A stretch of 64,000 bases of DNA from NCBI RefSeq assembly GCF_008327685.1, contig NZ_BDDE01000013.1, positions 186,001-250,000 on the forward strand. Direction: 5' to 3'. Within the stretch, counting starts at the first letter, position 1. Each line of letters starts with the position of its first letter. The notes under the pieces are model-generated. The model saw nothing but the letters and a program-made list of their open reading frames with translations. It was not told the DNA's origin and searched no databases. The stretch is from Actinomadura sp. K4S16 (GTDB lineage Bacteria > Actinomycetota > Actinomycetes > Streptosporangiales > Streptosporangiaceae). Below, piece by piece: positions 8,296-17,733 of the stretch. Both the position numbers and the translations under genes were made by a program.

Positions 8296-9041
8296 GTCGG
8301 GCTCCCGGCCTTCTCGTGGATCAGGTGGAGGAACGCCTCTTCGAGGTCGGCCGCGCCGGTGCGCGAGCGCAGGCCGTCCGGCGTCCCGTCGGCGAGGATC
8401 TCGCCCTCGCGCATCAGCAGCAGCCGGTCGGTGCGCCCCGCCTCGTCCATGACGTGGCTGGACACGACGAGGGTGGTGCCCCGGTCGGCCAGCTCGCGGA
8501 ACAGCTCCCACAGCTCCTGCCGCAGCACCGGGTCGAGGCCCACGGTGGGCTCGTCCAGGACGAGCAGCTCGGGCACGCCGAGCAGCGCGACGGCGAGGTT
8601 GAGGCGGCTGAGCTCCCCGCCCGACAGCGTCGCCGCCGTCTGGTGGCGGTTGCGGCCGAGCCCGACCTCGTCGAGGACGCGGACGACGTCCGAGCGCGGG
8701 GCGCCCAGGACGGACGCGAAGTAGCGCAGGTTCTCGGTGACGGTCAGGTCGGCGTAGACGGCCGGGGTCTGCGTCGCGTACCCGACGCGGCGCCGCAGGC
8801 CGGGCGACCCGGCGGGCTCGCCGAGCACGGTCACCGTGCCGCTCAGCACGATCTGGACGCCGACCAGGGCCCTCATCAGGGTCGTCTTCCCGCAGCCGCT
8901 CGGACCGAGCAGCCCCACGATCGAGCCGCGCGGCACGTCGAAGGCGAGGTCGTGCAGCACCTCCTGGCCGCCGCGGACGACCCGCAGGTCGCGCACCCGC
9001 ACGGCGGCCTCGGACGCCTGGGCGGGACTAGAACTCATCAT
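8292..9041 (-). CDS. ABC transporter ATP-binding protein (drug-exporter type)
   Basis: The 249-residue ATPase subunit of the exporter whose permease follows it. Walker A is GPSGCGKTT near residue 47, the signature is LSGGELSRL near 142, Walker B is LLVLDEPTVGLDP near 163 and the switch histidine is in VVSSHVMDEA. Both ATGs at the start fit, but the first is favoured because a strong promoter ends six bases before it, implying a leaderless message. A TetR-type gene lies upstream on the same strand and is the natural candidate regulator. Confidence 0.93.
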   Translation of the reverse strand: MMSSSPAQASEAAVRVRDLRVVRGGQEVLHDLAFDVPRGSIVGLLGPSGCGKTTLMRALVGVQIVLSGTVTVLGEPAGSPGLRRRVGYATQTPAVYADLTVTENLRYFASVLGAPRSDVVRVLDEVGLGRNRHQTAATLSGGELSRLNLAVALLGVPELLVLDEPTVGLDPVLRQELWELFRELADRGTTLVVSSHVMDEAGRTDRLLLMREGEILADGTPDGLRSRTGAADLEEAFLHLIHEKAGSPT

Positions 9042-9047
9042 GTGTTG

Positions 9048-9076
9048 AATTTATGCCGACACGGAGGCCCGGTCAA
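9048..9076 (-). promoter_or_regulatory. Promoter of the TetR-linked ABC exporter
   Basis: On the minus strand TTGACC (9071-9076) and TAAATT (9048-9053) are separated by exactly 17 bases, close to the housekeeping consensus. The -10 box ends six bases before the ATG at 9041, so transcription should begin at or next to the start codon. Confidence 0.75.
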
Positions 9077-9177
9077 GGGGGCGGAGGTCCCGTCGAGGAA
9101 GGGCCGTCAGGAAGCGGCCTCCCAGACGGGCCGCACGAACGGGCCCTGAAGAAGGGGCCCTTCAAGAAGGGCCAGGC

Positions 9178-9233
9178 GAAGGGCACGTCACGAAGGGCAC
9201 GTCACGAAGGGCACGTCACGAAGGGCACGTCAC
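9178..9233. repeat. Four perfect 14-base tandem repeats between the TetR and ABC genes
   Basis: The unit gaagggcacgtcac occurs four times without a mismatch in the 242-base gap between the regulator and the exporter. A period of 14 is not a multiple of three and no gene covers it. It may be an operator array or a slippage-prone sequence; G-run hairpins flank it on the left. Confidence 0.9.
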
Positions 9234-9283
9234 GAAGGGGCATCGCTGAGGGACCGCCGCGAAGGGGCGGCGCGGAGAGGGGG

Positions 9284-9907
9284 TCAGGGCGCCAGGTAGC
9301 GCTGGAGGGTCGGCGCCACCAGTTCGATCAGTTCCTCCGCGGAGGCGGAGGCCAGCGGCTCGATGCGCAGCACGTGCCGCAGCACCATCAGTCCGACCAT
9401 CTGGCCCGCGGCCGCCTGGATGCCGAGCGGGGCCGCGTCCGTCGCCTGCGAGGCCCGCCCGAACAGCGCGGACGCGACGAACTCGCGCAGCAGCGCGGCC
9501 GCCCGCTCGTTCGTCATCGCCGAGCGGAGCATCGCGAGCATCGGGGCGCGGCGCTCCTCGTCCTCCCACACCTGGAGGAAGGTGCGCGCGACGGCCTCGC
9601 CGCGGCGTTCGCGGGGGAAGGCCAGGATGCGCGGCAGCAGGACGGCCGGGTCCACCGGGAAGCGCATCGCCTCGATGAACACGCCCTCCTTGTTGCCGAA
9701 GAAGTGGTGCACCAGCGCGGGGTCGACCTCCGCGGCGCGGGCGATGGCGCGCAGCGACGCCCCGTCGTAGCCCTTCTCGGCGAACAGCTCCCGCGCCGAG
9801 GCGAGGATCTTCTCGCGCGTCTCGGTCGGGCCCGGCCGGCGTCCCGGACCCCGGCCGCGCGCCTTGGCGGGCTCCGCCGCCCCACGCCGCCCCTGGGGGT
9901 CGCTCAC
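9284..9907 (-). CDS. TetR-family transcriptional regulator
   Basis: A 207-residue repressor-like protein. After a basic proline-rich tail of about 27 residues the helix-turn-helix reads [20 protein letters not shown], then [20 protein letters not shown], the standard TetR DNA-binding domain. The C-terminal half is a ligand domain of unknown specificity. The start is a GTG at 9907 overlapping the upstream stop codon (GTGA), so it is coupled to the isomerase gene. Its position ahead of the ABC exporter suggests it controls that transporter, but this is inferred from adjacency only. Confidence 0.92.
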   Translation of the reverse strand: MSDPQGRRGAAEPAKARGRGPGRRPGPTETREKILASARELFAEKGYDGASLRAIARAAEVDPALVHHFFGNKEGVFIEAMRFPVDPAVLLPRILAFPRERRGEAVARTFLQVWEDEERRAPMLAMLRSAMTNERAAALLREFVASALFGRASQATDAAPLGIQAAAGQMVGLMVLRHVLRIEPLASASAEELIELVAPTLQRYLAP

Positions 9908-10791
9908 CGGCGCACGCCCCGGCGGGTGACCTCCCCGGCCGAGGTGACCTCCCACGTGTGGGCGGCGGCGGCCAGGTGCAGGCGCGCGAACGCGAGGGCC
10001 TCAGCGAGGTCCTCCATCCGCTCAACGCGGCTGGACGCCCGCCGCGTGTTGACCTCCAGGACGATGTGCCCCTTGAAGCCGCCCTCGGCGAGGTTCTCCA
10101 GCATCGCCCCGCACGGCTGGTTGCCCCGGCCGGGGACGAGGTGCTCGTCCTTGTTCGTGATGCCGACCCCGTCGGCGAGGTGGATGTGCCGCAGCCGGTC
10201 TCCCAGGCTCCCCGCCATGTCGATGGCGTCCGAGCCCGAGACGGCGGTGTGCGACAGGTCGAGGGTGACGTGCGGGTAGTCCTGGTCGACGGGGTTCCAG
10301 TCGGGCAGGTACATGCCCGCCTCCGCGCCGCGCGCCTTGAGCGGGAACATGTTCTCGACCGCGAACAGCACGTCCGTCTCGTCCTGCATGCGGGCGAGGC
10401 CCTCGACGAACTCCTTCGCGTACTCGCGCTGCCAGCGGAAGGGCGGATGCACGACGACGACCTCGGCGCCCAGTTCCTCGGCGACGTCCTTCGAGCGCAC
10501 CAGCTTGCCCCACGGGTCGCGACCCCAGACCCGCTGGGTGAGCAGCAGGCAGGGCGCGTGGATCGACTTGATGGGGACCTGGTGGTAGTCCGACAGCCGG
10601 CGCAGGACGTTCAGGTCCTGGGACGAGGCGTCCGTCGAGACCATCACCTCGACGCCGTCGTAGCCCAGCAGCGCAGCGATCTCGAAGGCGCTCGGTACCT
10701 TCTCCGGGTACACGGACGCGGTGGAGAGCGTGATCGGCGCGTCCGGTACGCGGAGCGCCGGTGAAGGGACGCCGTTGTGCTGCGGAGTCAA
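9904..10791 (-). CDS. Sugar phosphate isomerase/epimerase family protein (AP endonuclease 2-like TIM barrel)
   Basis: A 295-residue TIM-barrel protein of the xylose-isomerase-like family. Metal-ligand positions are recognisable: IHAP near residue 78, VVVHPPF near 115, FAVENMF near 143, VTLDLSHTA near 175, HIHLADG near 203 and LEVNTRR near 250. Members isomerise sugars or inosose compounds; the substrate here is unknown. The gene ends in a 4-base overlap with the TetR gene, and the pair is divergent from a methyltransferase gene. It also belongs to the conserved neighbourhood of proC in related genomes as I recall it. Confidence 0.82.
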   Translation of the reverse strand: MTPQHNGVPSPALRVPDAPITLSTASVYPEKVPSAFEIAALLGYDGVEVMVSTDASSQDLNVLRRLSDYHQVPIKSIHAPCLLLTQRVWGRDPWGKLVRSKDVAEELGAEVVVVHPPFRWQREYAKEFVEGLARMQDETDVLFAVENMFPLKARGAEAGMYLPDWNPVDQDYPHVTLDLSHTAVSGSDAIDMAGSLGDRLRHIHLADGVGITNKDEHLVPGRGNQPCGAMLENLAEGGFKGHIVLEVNTRRASSRVERMEDLAEALAFARLHLAAAAHTWEVTSAGEVTRRGVRR

Positions 10792-10949
10792 GGCTTCCTC
10801 GCCAGGAATGATCGCTCGGCCGTGTTCGTGAAGCTGTCTCGCGAAAGCGGTGTTCGTAAAAGAGAGCCTATGCCGCCGCGGCCGTGATGAAACACTCGCC
10901 CGGAGTGATCTCGCTTGCTCTGCCCGGAGCGCGGCTACCCTCTGTCCCC

Positions 10950-11648
10950 GTGGCCGAGATCGCGCGGGGCGCCGTGCCGAGCCCCAACATCTGGAACTCC
11001 CCTCAGGTCTACGAGTTGGAGAACCGCGCCGTCGATCCCGACGGCCTGCTGGCCGGCGCCATGCGCGCGATCCGTCCCTGGAAAGGCGCCGACGTCCTCG
11101 ACGTCGGCTGCGGGACCGGCTTCCACCTCCCCTTCTTCGCCGAGGACGCGCGCCGGGTGATCGGCGTGGAGCCGCACGCGGGCCTCGCCTCGGCCGCCGC
11201 GCGCCGGACCCGGGACCTCCCGGGCGTCACCGTGCGCGTCGGCACCGCGCAGGCGCTGCCGCTGCCCGACGCGTCCGTCGACGTCGCCCACGCGCGGTGG
11301 GCCTACTTCTTCGGCCCGGGCTGCGAGCCGGGCCTCGCCGAACTGGACCGGGTCGTCCGGCGCGGTGGCGCGATCTTCATCATCGACAACGACGCCACCC
11401 GCTCCACGTTCGGCCGCTGGTTCCGGCGCGGCCTGCCGAAATACGACCCCGCCGCCGTCGAGCGGTTCTGGACGCGGCGCGGCTTCCACCGGGAGCCGCT
11501 GACGATCCGGTGGGCGTTCCAGAACCGGGAGGACCTCGCGGCCGTCCTGCGCATCGAGTTCCCGCCCGACCTCGCCGACGCCTGCCTGCGCGAACACCCC
11601 GGCCTTGAGGTGGACTATGCCGTGAATTTGTGGTGGCGTTGCCCCTGA
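10950..11648 (+). CDS. Class I SAM-dependent methyltransferase
   Basis: A 232-residue methyltransferase of the Methyltransf_11 type. The SAM-binding motif I is [15 protein letters not shown] near residue 50, motif II/III appears as IGVEPHAG and the acidic loop, and post-I as [21 protein letters not shown] prefer the GTG at 10950 over the upstream ATG at 10884: a TACCCT -10 hexamer ends eight bases before it and there is no ribosome-binding site, which suits a leaderless message. The substrate, small molecule or lipid, is unknown. Confidence 0.83.
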   Translation: MAEIARGAVPSPNIWNSPQVYELENRAVDPDGLLAGAMRAIRPWKGADVLDVGCGTGFHLPFFAEDARRVIGVEPHAGLASAAARRTRDLPGVTVRVGTAQALPLPDASVDVAHARWAYFFGPGCEPGLAELDRVVRRGGAIFIIDNDATRSTFGRWFRRGLPKYDPAAVERFWTRRGFHREPLTIRWAFQNREDLAAVLRIEFPPDLADACLREHPGLEVDYAVNLWWRCP

Positions 11649-11683
11649 GTTACCAGTCGGTTGGGTCACGGGAGGAACGCACC

Positions 11684-12760
11684 ATGGGTCGCGCCGCCGC
11701 CACGAGCCGAGTCACCGCCGGGAGGGCGCTCGGCGGTCTCCTCGCCGCCACCGCCCTCGGCGCGGCCGGCGCCGGCGCCGGGCTGGTCGCCCAGCGCCGC
11801 GCCATGCGCGCCCTGCAACTGCGCCCCGACCCGTTCGCGGGCGAGCCGTTCGGGTCGCTGCGCGGCCGCCCCCTGCCGGTCCGCGCCGATGACGGCACCC
11901 GCCTCTACGCCGAGATCGACGGCGAGGACCGCACCGACCTCGCCGTCGTGTTCTGCCACGGCTGGACGCTCACCCAGGACTCCTGGCACTTCCAGCGCAA
12001 GGCCCTGCGCGGCCTCGGCCGCCTCGTCTTCTGGGACCACCGCGGCCACGGCCGCTCCGACGGCGGCGCCCGCGACGGCTACGCCGTCTCCCGCCTGGCC
12101 CGCGACCTCGGCGCCGTGATCGACGCGACCGTCCCCGCCGAGACGCCCGTCGTCCTGGTCGGCCACTCGATGGGCGGCATGACGATCATGCGGTACGCCG
12201 ACGAGAACCCCGGCCTGGTCGGACGCAAGATCCTCGCGGCCGGGCTGCTCTGCACGTCGTCCGGGGGGCTCGGCGAGGTCACCCTCGGCATGCCCGCGCT
12301 CGTCGCGCGCGTCGCCCACCGCGTCGTGCCCCGCGCCCTCGGCGCGCTGGGCGCGAGCTCCGGCGCCGTCGAGCGGGTCCGCCACCTGGGCCGCGACGCC
12401 GCCGCCCTCCTGGAGGACATGGTCGCCTTCGGCCCGGACGCCTCCCCCGCCGCGGTCGCGTTCGCCGAGCAGATGATGACCGACACCAGGATGGACGCCT
12501 TCGTCGACTTCCTCCGCTCCATGATCACCAGCGAGGTGATCAGCGACTGCGCGGCGCTCGGCGGCGCCGACACCCTCGTCCTCGGCGCGGAGAACGACAT
12601 GCTCACCCCGGTCGAGCACAGCCTGAAGATCGCCGCCTGCGTCCCGTCCGGGCGGCTGGAGGTCGTCCCCACCGCCGGGCACATGGCCATGATGGAGCGG
12701 CCCGGGACCGTGTCCGACCACCTCGGCGACCTGATCGAGCGGGCCCGCAAGAACAGCTGA
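11684..12760 (+). CDS. Alpha/beta hydrolase
   Basis: A 358-residue hydrolase of the alpha/beta superfamily. An N-terminal hydrophobic stretch (about residues 10-35, LGGLLAATALGAAGAGAGL) could be a membrane anchor or signal. The catalytic core shows FCHGWTL near residue 89, WDHRGHGRS near 117, the nucleophile elbow VGHSMGGM near 159, an acid in VLGAENDMLTP and the histidine in TAGHMAMMERP near 332. The ATG at 11684 is preceded by GGGAGGAAC. It follows the methyltransferase gene by 35 bases and may be co-transcribed with it. Substrate unknown. Confidence 0.85.
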   Translation: MGRAAATSRVTAGRALGGLLAATALGAAGAGAGLVAQRRAMRALQLRPDPFAGEPFGSLRGRPLPVRADDGTRLYAEIDGEDRTDLAVVFCHGWTLTQDSWHFQRKALRGLGRLVFWDHRGHGRSDGGARDGYAVSRLARDLGAVIDATVPAETPVVLVGHSMGGMTIMRYADENPGLVGRKILAAGLLCTSSGGLGEVTLGMPALVARVAHRVVPRALGALGASSGAVERVRHLGRDAAALLEDMVAFGPDASPAAVAFAEQMMTDTRMDAFVDFLRSMITSEVISDCAALGGADTLVLGAENDMLTPVEHSLKIAACVPSGRLEVVPTAGHMAMMERPGTVSDHLGDLIERARKNS

Positions 12761-12840
12761 CCCCGCCGCACCCTCGCGGAAACCGGGACGAACCGGGCGT
12801 CGGGTGAAGAGTGTCGGTGCCCGGCTCTACGCTTCCGCGC

Positions 12841-14289
12841 ATGGCGAAGGCGAAGACGGCCAAGGCCGCCTACCGGTGCTCGGAGTGCGGGTGGCAGACG
12901 TCCAAGTGGGTCGGGCGCTGCGGCGAGTGCCAGACATGGGGAACGGTCACCGAGGCCGCGTCGGCGACCCCGGCCCGGGTCGTGTCGGCCGGGCCGGTCA
13001 GCTCGCCGGCCCGCCCGATCGGGCAGGTCGACGTCCGGTCCGCGAAGACGCGCCCCACCGGCCTCGACGAGCTCGACCGCGTCCTCGGCGGCGGCATCGT
13101 GCCCGGGGCCGTCCTGCTGCTGGCGGGCGAGCCCGGCATCGGCAAGTCGACGCTGCTGCTGGAGGTCGCCGCCCTGGCCTCGACCTCGTCCGGCGACTCG
13201 GCGGGCTCTTCCGGCTCGGCGGGTCCGGCGGGCGAGAACGTCCTGTACGTGACGGGCGAGGAGTCGGCCGAGCAGGTCCGGCTGCGCGCCGACCGCGTCG
13301 GCGCGATCACCGACCGGCTCTACCTGGCGGCCGAGACGGAGCTGTCCGCCATCCTCGGCCACATCGAGTCGGTGGATCCCGGGCTGCTCGTCGTCGACTC
13401 CATCCAGACGATCGGCACCTCCGAGGCCGACGGCGCGCCCGGCGGCGTCACCCAGGTCCGCGAGGTCGCGGCCAACCTGATCAGGGTCGCCAAGGAGCGC
13501 GGCATGACCGTCGTGCTGGTCGGCCACGTGACCAAGGAGGGCTCGATCGCCGGGCCCCGCCTGCTGGAGCACCTGGTCGACGTCGTCCTGTACTTCGAGG
13601 GCGACCGGCACTCCCGGCTCCGGATGATCCGCGCCATGAAGAACCGGTACGGCCCCACCGACGAGCTGGGCTGCTTCGACCTGTCCGAGGTCGGCATCGT
13701 CGGGCTGCCCGACCCGAGCGGGCTGTTCCTCACCCGCCGCGAGGAGGCCGTGCCCGGAACCTGCGTCACCGTCACCCTCGAAGGGCGCCGCCCCCTCGTC
13801 GCCGAGGTGCAGTCGCTCGTCGCCAAGTCGCACCTGCCCGCGCCGCGGCGCGCCACCTCCGGCCTCGACACCTCCCGCGTCGCGATGGTCCTCGCCGTCC
13901 TCGCGCAGCGCTGCAAGATCTCCATGCACGAGCAGGACGTGTACGTCTCGACCGTCGGCGGCGTCCGGCTCGCCGAGACCTCCGTCGACCTCGCCCTCGG
14001 CCTCGCCGTCGCGGGCTCCACCGTCGAGCAGGCCCTCTCCACCAGCCTCATCGCGCTCGGCGAGGTGGGCCTTGCCGGAGAGGTCCGCATCGTGCCCGGC
14101 GTGCAGCGGCGGCTGGCCGAGGCGGCCCGGCTCGGGTTCAAGTACGCCGTCATCCCGCGCGGCTCCCTCGAACTGGCCGACGGGCCCCTCAAACGCGCGG
14201 ATCCGCAGCTCAGCAGCTACGAGGGGATGAAGGTCATGGAGGTCGACAGCCTCCAGCAGGCGCTGCAGGTGGCCTTTACCGCGCCCTGA
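12841..14289 (+). CDS. radA: DNA repair protein RadA (Sms), branch-migration ATPase
   Basis: A 482-residue RecA-like protein that drives branch migration during recombinational repair. The N-terminal zinc finger has C13, C16, C27 and C30, then Walker A GEPGIGKST near residue 97, VTGEESAEQVRLRA and the RadA-specific KNR(F/Y)G motif, here KNRYG rather than the usual KNRFG. The last 150 residues form the Lon-like domain. The ATG at 12841 starts eight bases after a TACGCT -10 box, so the message is probably leaderless. disA follows on the same strand, a conserved pairing. Confidence 0.96.
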   Translation: MAKAKTAKAAYRCSECGWQTSKWVGRCGECQTWGTVTEAASATPARVVSAGPVSSPARPIGQVDVRSAKTRPTGLDELDRVLGGGIVPGAVLLLAGEPGIGKSTLLLEVAALASTSSGDSAGSSGSAGPAGENVLYVTGEESAEQVRLRADRVGAITDRLYLAAETELSAILGHIESVDPGLLVVDSIQTIGTSEADGAPGGVTQVREVAANLIRVAKERGMTVVLVGHVTKEGSIAGPRLLEHLVDVVLYFEGDRHSRLRMIRAMKNRYGPTDELGCFDLSEVGIVGLPDPSGLFLTRREEAVPGTCVTVTLEGRRPLVAEVQSLVAKSHLPAPRRATSGLDTSRVAMVLAVLAQRCKISMHEQDVYVSTVGGVRLAETSVDLALGLAVAGSTVEQALSTSLIALGEVGLAGEVRIVPGVQRRLAEAARLGFKYAVIPRGSLELADGPLKRADPQLSSYEGMKVMEVDSLQQALQVAFTAP

Positions 14290-14403
14290 CAGGCGTCCCG
14301 CCAGAGTATTACTTCACACAACGCACGCTTGCGACCTGGGGAGGAACCAGCGCGCGGCCCGCCTCGGTAAACTGGCGCCCGTCCAGCGACCTCCGGGGGT
14401 CAG

Positions 14404-15486
14404 GTGCCAGTACACGACAAGAGTCACGACGAACGACGCCGCGCCACCTTGGCCGCGGTGGCTCCGGGCACCCAGATCCGCGACGGGCTGGAGCGCATCC
14501 TGCGGGGCCACACCGGCGCGCTGATCGTGCTCGGCTACGACAAGCCCGTCGAGGACCTGTGCTCGGGCGGCTTCGAGCTCGACGTCGAGTTCTCCGCCAC
14601 CCGGCTGCGCGAGCTCGCCAAGATGGACGGCGCGATCGTCCTCGACGACAGCCACACCCGCATCGTCCGCGCCGCCGTCCACCTCGTGCCGGACTCCACC
14701 CTCCCCACCGAGGAGTCGGGGACCCGCCACCGCACCGCCGAGCGCGTCGCCCGCCAGACCGGCCTGCCGGTCATCTCGGTGAGCCAGTCGATGCACATCA
14801 TCGCGCTCTACCTCGACGGCATCCGCTACGTCCTGGAAGACTCCGCGGCCATCCTCTCCAAGGCCAACCAGGCCCTGGCGACGCTCGAACGCTACAAGCT
14901 GCGCCTCGACGAGGTGTCCGGCACGCTGTCGGCACTGGAGATCGAGGACCTCGTCACCGTCCGGGACGTCAGCGCCGTCGTCCAGCGCCTGGAGATGGTG
15001 CGCCGCATCGCCGACGAGATCGAGGGCTACGTCGTCGAGCTCGGCACCGACGGCCGGCTGCTGTCCCTCCAGCTCGACGAGCTGGTCTCCGGGGTCGACG
15101 TCGACCGGCAGCTGATCGTCCGCGACTACCCGTCCGCCGACACCCGCACCCGCGGCGTCGACGCCATCCTGTCCTCCCTTGACACCCTCTCGGCCAACGA
15201 ACTGCTCGACCTGTCCACGGTCGCCGAGGTGATGGGCTTCGCCGGCCCCGACGCCCTCGACCTGCCCGTGAGCCCCAAGGGCTTCCGGCTGCTCGCCAAG
15301 GTGCCCCGCCTGCCGAGCACGGTCGTCGAGCGCCTCGTCGAGCACTTCGGCGGCCTGCAGAAACTCCTCGCCGCCAGCATCGACGATCTCCAGGCCGTCG
15401 GCGGCGTGGGCGAGTCCCGCGCCCGGAGCGTCCGCGAGGGCCTGTCCCGCCTGGCCGAATCCTCCATCCTGGAACGCTACGTCTGA
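14404..15486 (+). CDS. disA: Diadenylate cyclase DisA, DNA-scanning c-di-AMP synthase
   Basis: A 360-residue enzyme that makes cyclic di-AMP from two ATP and slows synthesis at DNA lesions. The DAC domain carries the DGA motif at residues 75-77 and the GTRHR motif at 106-110, both intact. A helical linker follows, and the C-terminal helix-hairpin-helix region ([18 protein letters not shown], then [19 protein letters not shown]) binds branched DNA. The start is a GTG at 14404. RadA, encoded just upstream, inhibits DisA in characterised species. The product is the ligand of the riboswitch found at about 27.6 kb in this window. Confidence 0.97.
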   Translation: MPVHDKSHDERRRATLAAVAPGTQIRDGLERILRGHTGALIVLGYDKPVEDLCSGGFELDVEFSATRLRELAKMDGAIVLDDSHTRIVRAAVHLVPDSTLPTEESGTRHRTAERVARQTGLPVISVSQSMHIIALYLDGIRYVLEDSAAILSKANQALATLERYKLRLDEVSGTLSALEIEDLVTVRDVSAVVQRLEMVRRIADEIEGYVVELGTDGRLLSLQLDELVSGVDVDRQLIVRDYPSADTRTRGVDAILSSLDTLSANELLDLSTVAEVMGFAGPDALDLPVSPKGFRLLAKVPRLPSTVVERLVEHFGGLQKLLAASIDDLQAVGGVGESRARSVREGLSRLAESSILERYV

Positions 15487-15599
15487 CCCCGGCCCCCAGG
15501 CCACCCACCCGAACCGCCCCCAAGGGCCCGCCCCACCACCCGGATATCCCACACCCGAACGCCTCGCCCAACCCAGGCACCGGAACCGGCGAACACGCC

Positions 15600-15652
15600 C
15601 CCGGAGCGCCCGCGAGGCCTGTTCCGCTAGCTCGAATCCTCCATCCTGGGAC
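15600..15652 (+). repeat. Degenerate copy of the disA 3' end in the gap after disA
   Basis: This stretch aligns with disA bases 15422-15475 over about 53 bases with roughly seven mismatches and one single-base gap. It includes the identical 16-mer gaatcctccatcctgg. The copy is not in frame with any gene and looks like a decayed local duplication. Confidence 0.75.
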
Positions 15653-15657
15653 CCTTT

Positions 15658-15697
15658 CATCCAGGGTGAGCTGGACGCATCCAGGGTGAGCTGGACG
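15658..15697. repeat. 20-base tandem repeat, two perfect copies
   Basis: The unit catccagggtgagctggacg occurs twice back to back, directly after the disA-derived segment. It lies in the convergent gap between disA and the secreted-protein gene. Confidence 0.9.
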
Positions 15698-15755
15698 CAG
15701 TCGGGTCTCCGGTAGATGGGTCTCGTCACGAAGGAACCCAGCTACAGGAGTTGCG

Positions 15756-16379
15756 TCAGCGGAGGGTGAAGACCAGTTTTCTGGCCGTCGCGCCTTTCAG
15801 GGTGGCCACGTAGGTGCCGGGGCGAGCGCGCACATTGCCCTCGCAGTCGCGCCGGCGGTTCCAGGCGACCTCGTCCACATAGGGGATGCCGCGCTGGAGC
15901 GTCGCCTTGGGCTCGCCCTCCTTGCGGCACTTGGCCGACGACCAGATCCGGTCCGCGCCGGAGGTGATGCGGACGTCCAGCGAGGCCCGGTCGAACACGC
16001 AGGAGCCCTCTCCCGTGCTGACGACCGTGACGCGGAACTCCGGCCGTTCGGTCCCCGCGTAGACGTTCTTCGCGGCGGACATGTTGACGACGAGCTCATC
16101 GTGGTCACAGGGGCCGCCGTCGGCCTGCCCCGCCCCGGGCGTGGTCGTCGTGGTGACGGTCACCGTGGGCATGGCGCTCGGCGGCGGCGGAGGGCCCGCG
16201 CCGTCGACCGCGCTCGCGTCGCGGACCCGCTCGTCCTCCCCGGCGCCGCCGGTGCCGCCTCCGCACGCCCAGGCCAGGAGGCCGACGGCGCCGAGGACGC
16301 CGGCCAGGGCCAGCGCGCGCCGCTTCCAGTACCGGTCGAGCCCGATACCATTTCCATCACTTTCAGTGTTCGCCCCCAT
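15756..16379 (-). CDS. Secreted or membrane-anchored protein of unknown function
   Basis: A 207-residue protein. A positively charged N-terminus (WKRRAL) precedes a hydrophobic segment ending in LLAWACGGG, which is either a signal peptide or an imperfect lipoprotein box. A proline- and threonine-rich linker follows, then a folded domain of about 125 residues with four cysteines likely forming disulphides (CDHDEL, GSCVFD, SAKCRK, RDCEGN). The pattern resembles secreted beta-sandwich domains next to disA or mutY in other actinomycetes, but I do not recognise a function. The ATG at 16379 is favoured since a CATACT -10 box ends seven bases before it. It is divergent from mutY. Confidence 0.75.
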   Translation of the reverse strand: MGANTESDGNGIGLDRYWKRRALALAGVLGAVGLLAWACGGGTGGAGEDERVRDASAVDGAGPPPPPSAMPTVTVTTTTTPGAGQADGGPCDHDELVVNMSAAKNVYAGTERPEFRVTVVSTGEGSCVFDRASLDVRITSGADRIWSSAKCRKEGEPKATLQRGIPYVDEVAWNRRRDCEGNVRARPGTYVATLKGATARKLVFTLR

Positions 16380-16448
16380 GCGGGCAGTATGCATTCGCCG
16401 AAGCGGAAAGAGCGGACGACCCGCCGCGTGCCACAATGGCGACGCGCC

Positions 16449-17327
16449 ATGAACACCGACTCCGCCTACACCGCCCCGATCCTCGACTGGTACGACGCGA
16501 ACGCCCGGGACCTGCCGTGGCGGGCGCCGGACGCGACCCCCTGGGGCGTCCTCGTCAGCGAGATCATGCTCCAGCAGACGCCGGTCTCCCGCGTCCTGCC
16601 CGTCTGGGACGCGTGGATGACGCGCTGGCCGACCCCCGCCGCGCTCGCCGCCGAACCGTCCGGCGAGGCCGTCCGCGCGTGGGGACGGCTCGGCTACCCG
16701 CGCCGCGCGCTGCGCCTCCACGAGACCGCTCGCGCGATCACCGAACGGCACGGCGGCGATGTCCCCTCCTCGCACGCGGACCTGCTGGCGCTCCCCGGCA
16801 TCGGCGCCTACACGGCCGCGGCGGTCGCCAGCTTCGCGTTCCGGCAGCGGCACGCCGTCCTCGACACCAACGTCCGGCGCGTCCTGGCCCGGCTGCTCAC
16901 CGGCGTCGAGTACCCGCCGAAGACGCAGACCAGGGCCGAGGTCAGGCTCGCGGAGAGCCTCCTGCCGCTCGACCCGCCGACCGCCGCCCGCTGGGCCGTC
17001 GCCGTCATGGAACTGGGCGCGCTGGTCTGCACAGCCCGCTCGCCCCGCTGCGTCGACTGCCCGGTCATCGACAGGTGCGCATGGCAGTCGAACGGCCGCC
17101 CCGCCTACGACGGGCCGCCCCGCCGGGGCCAGACGTACGCCGGCACCGACCGGCAGTGCCGGGGCCGCCTCCTAGCCGTCCTCCGGGACGCCGAAGAACC
17201 GGTCGCGAAACCGGCCCTCGACATCGTCTGGTCAGACCCCGTCCAACGCGAACGCGCCCTCGACGCCCTCATAGCCGACGGCCTAGTAGACCCCCTAGAA
17301 GACGGCCGCTACGCCCTACCCAGCTGA
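16449..17327 (+). CDS. mutY: A/G-specific adenine DNA glycosylase MutY
   Basis: A 292-residue base-excision repair enzyme removing adenine mispaired with 8-oxoguanine. The catalytic glutamate lies in SEIMLQQT, the helix-hairpin-helix reads LPGIGAYTAAAVASFAF, the catalytic aspartate is in VLDTNVRRVLARL, and the iron-sulfur cluster ligands follow the C-x6-C-x2-C-x5-C pattern (CTARSPRCVDCPVIDRC). It lacks the C-terminal NUDIX-like 8-oxoG recognition domain, as usual for short actinobacterial MutY. I chose the ATG at 16449 over the long upstream open frame because the family begins there and CACAAT lies upstream. Confidence 0.96.
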   Translation: MNTDSAYTAPILDWYDANARDLPWRAPDATPWGVLVSEIMLQQTPVSRVLPVWDAWMTRWPTPAALAAEPSGEAVRAWGRLGYPRRALRLHETARAITERHGGDVPSSHADLLALPGIGAYTAAAVASFAFRQRHAVLDTNVRRVLARLLTGVEYPPKTQTRAEVRLAESLLPLDPPTAARWAVAVMELGALVCTARSPRCVDCPVIDRCAWQSNGRPAYDGPPRRGQTYAGTDRQCRGRLLAVLRDAEEPVAKPALDIVWSDPVQRERALDALIADGLVDPLEDGRYALPS

Positions 17328-17733
17328 CCCGGGCACCACCCCACCCCGACTTGCGCCCCACCCCCACTGAACGCCCACCCACCACCCCTCAGCCCCCAAG
17401 ACGGCAAAGCAGATCACCCCGCCCACCTCCGCACGGCCGCACCAAACGGCGCCAGCCCTGCCCCCGAAAAGCCGAAGGTCAAACGAACCCGCCCACTACC
17501 GCGCCGGCGAACCGCTCCCGCTGCGCATGTCATGCCTGCCTACCTCGGCGGGGGGCGTGAGAACGTCGCTCGGCCCTGCTTTGGGAACTGCCCTGGGAGG
17601 ACGTGCTGTTCGGGCTGGGCTCGCTGGTCTGCGGGGGCGCACTACCCCCGGCGAGGTCGCGCAGGGGGCGGTGCAGTTGTTCGGCGGCGACGGCTGCATT
17701 AGCGAGTGTCACGGGGATCGGAATTCGGCGTCT
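17328..17733. other. Convergent intergenic region, 406 bases, no gene seen
   Basis: This gap separates mutY and the NADAR gene, which converge. The first 150 bases are C-rich with few purines on the plus strand. Short open frames exist on both strands but lack ribosome-binding sites or recognisable motifs. I see no clear terminator hairpin. Confidence 0.45.

Noticed and set aside
5491..8724. A 1077-residue plus-strand open frame
   Set aside because: It runs antisense through proline dehydrogenase, the LCP gene and the ABC permease, has low-complexity R/H/E/V composition and no motif; it is a codon-position shadow of high GC coding DNA.
9178..9233. CRISPR-like array
   Set aside because: The 14-base units are directly adjacent with no spacers, and no cas gene is in the window.
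17530..17712. Small minus-strand ORF beginning MTLANAAVAAEQ
   Set aside because: No ribosome-binding site, no recognisable domain and overlapping open frames on the other strand; treated as chance.
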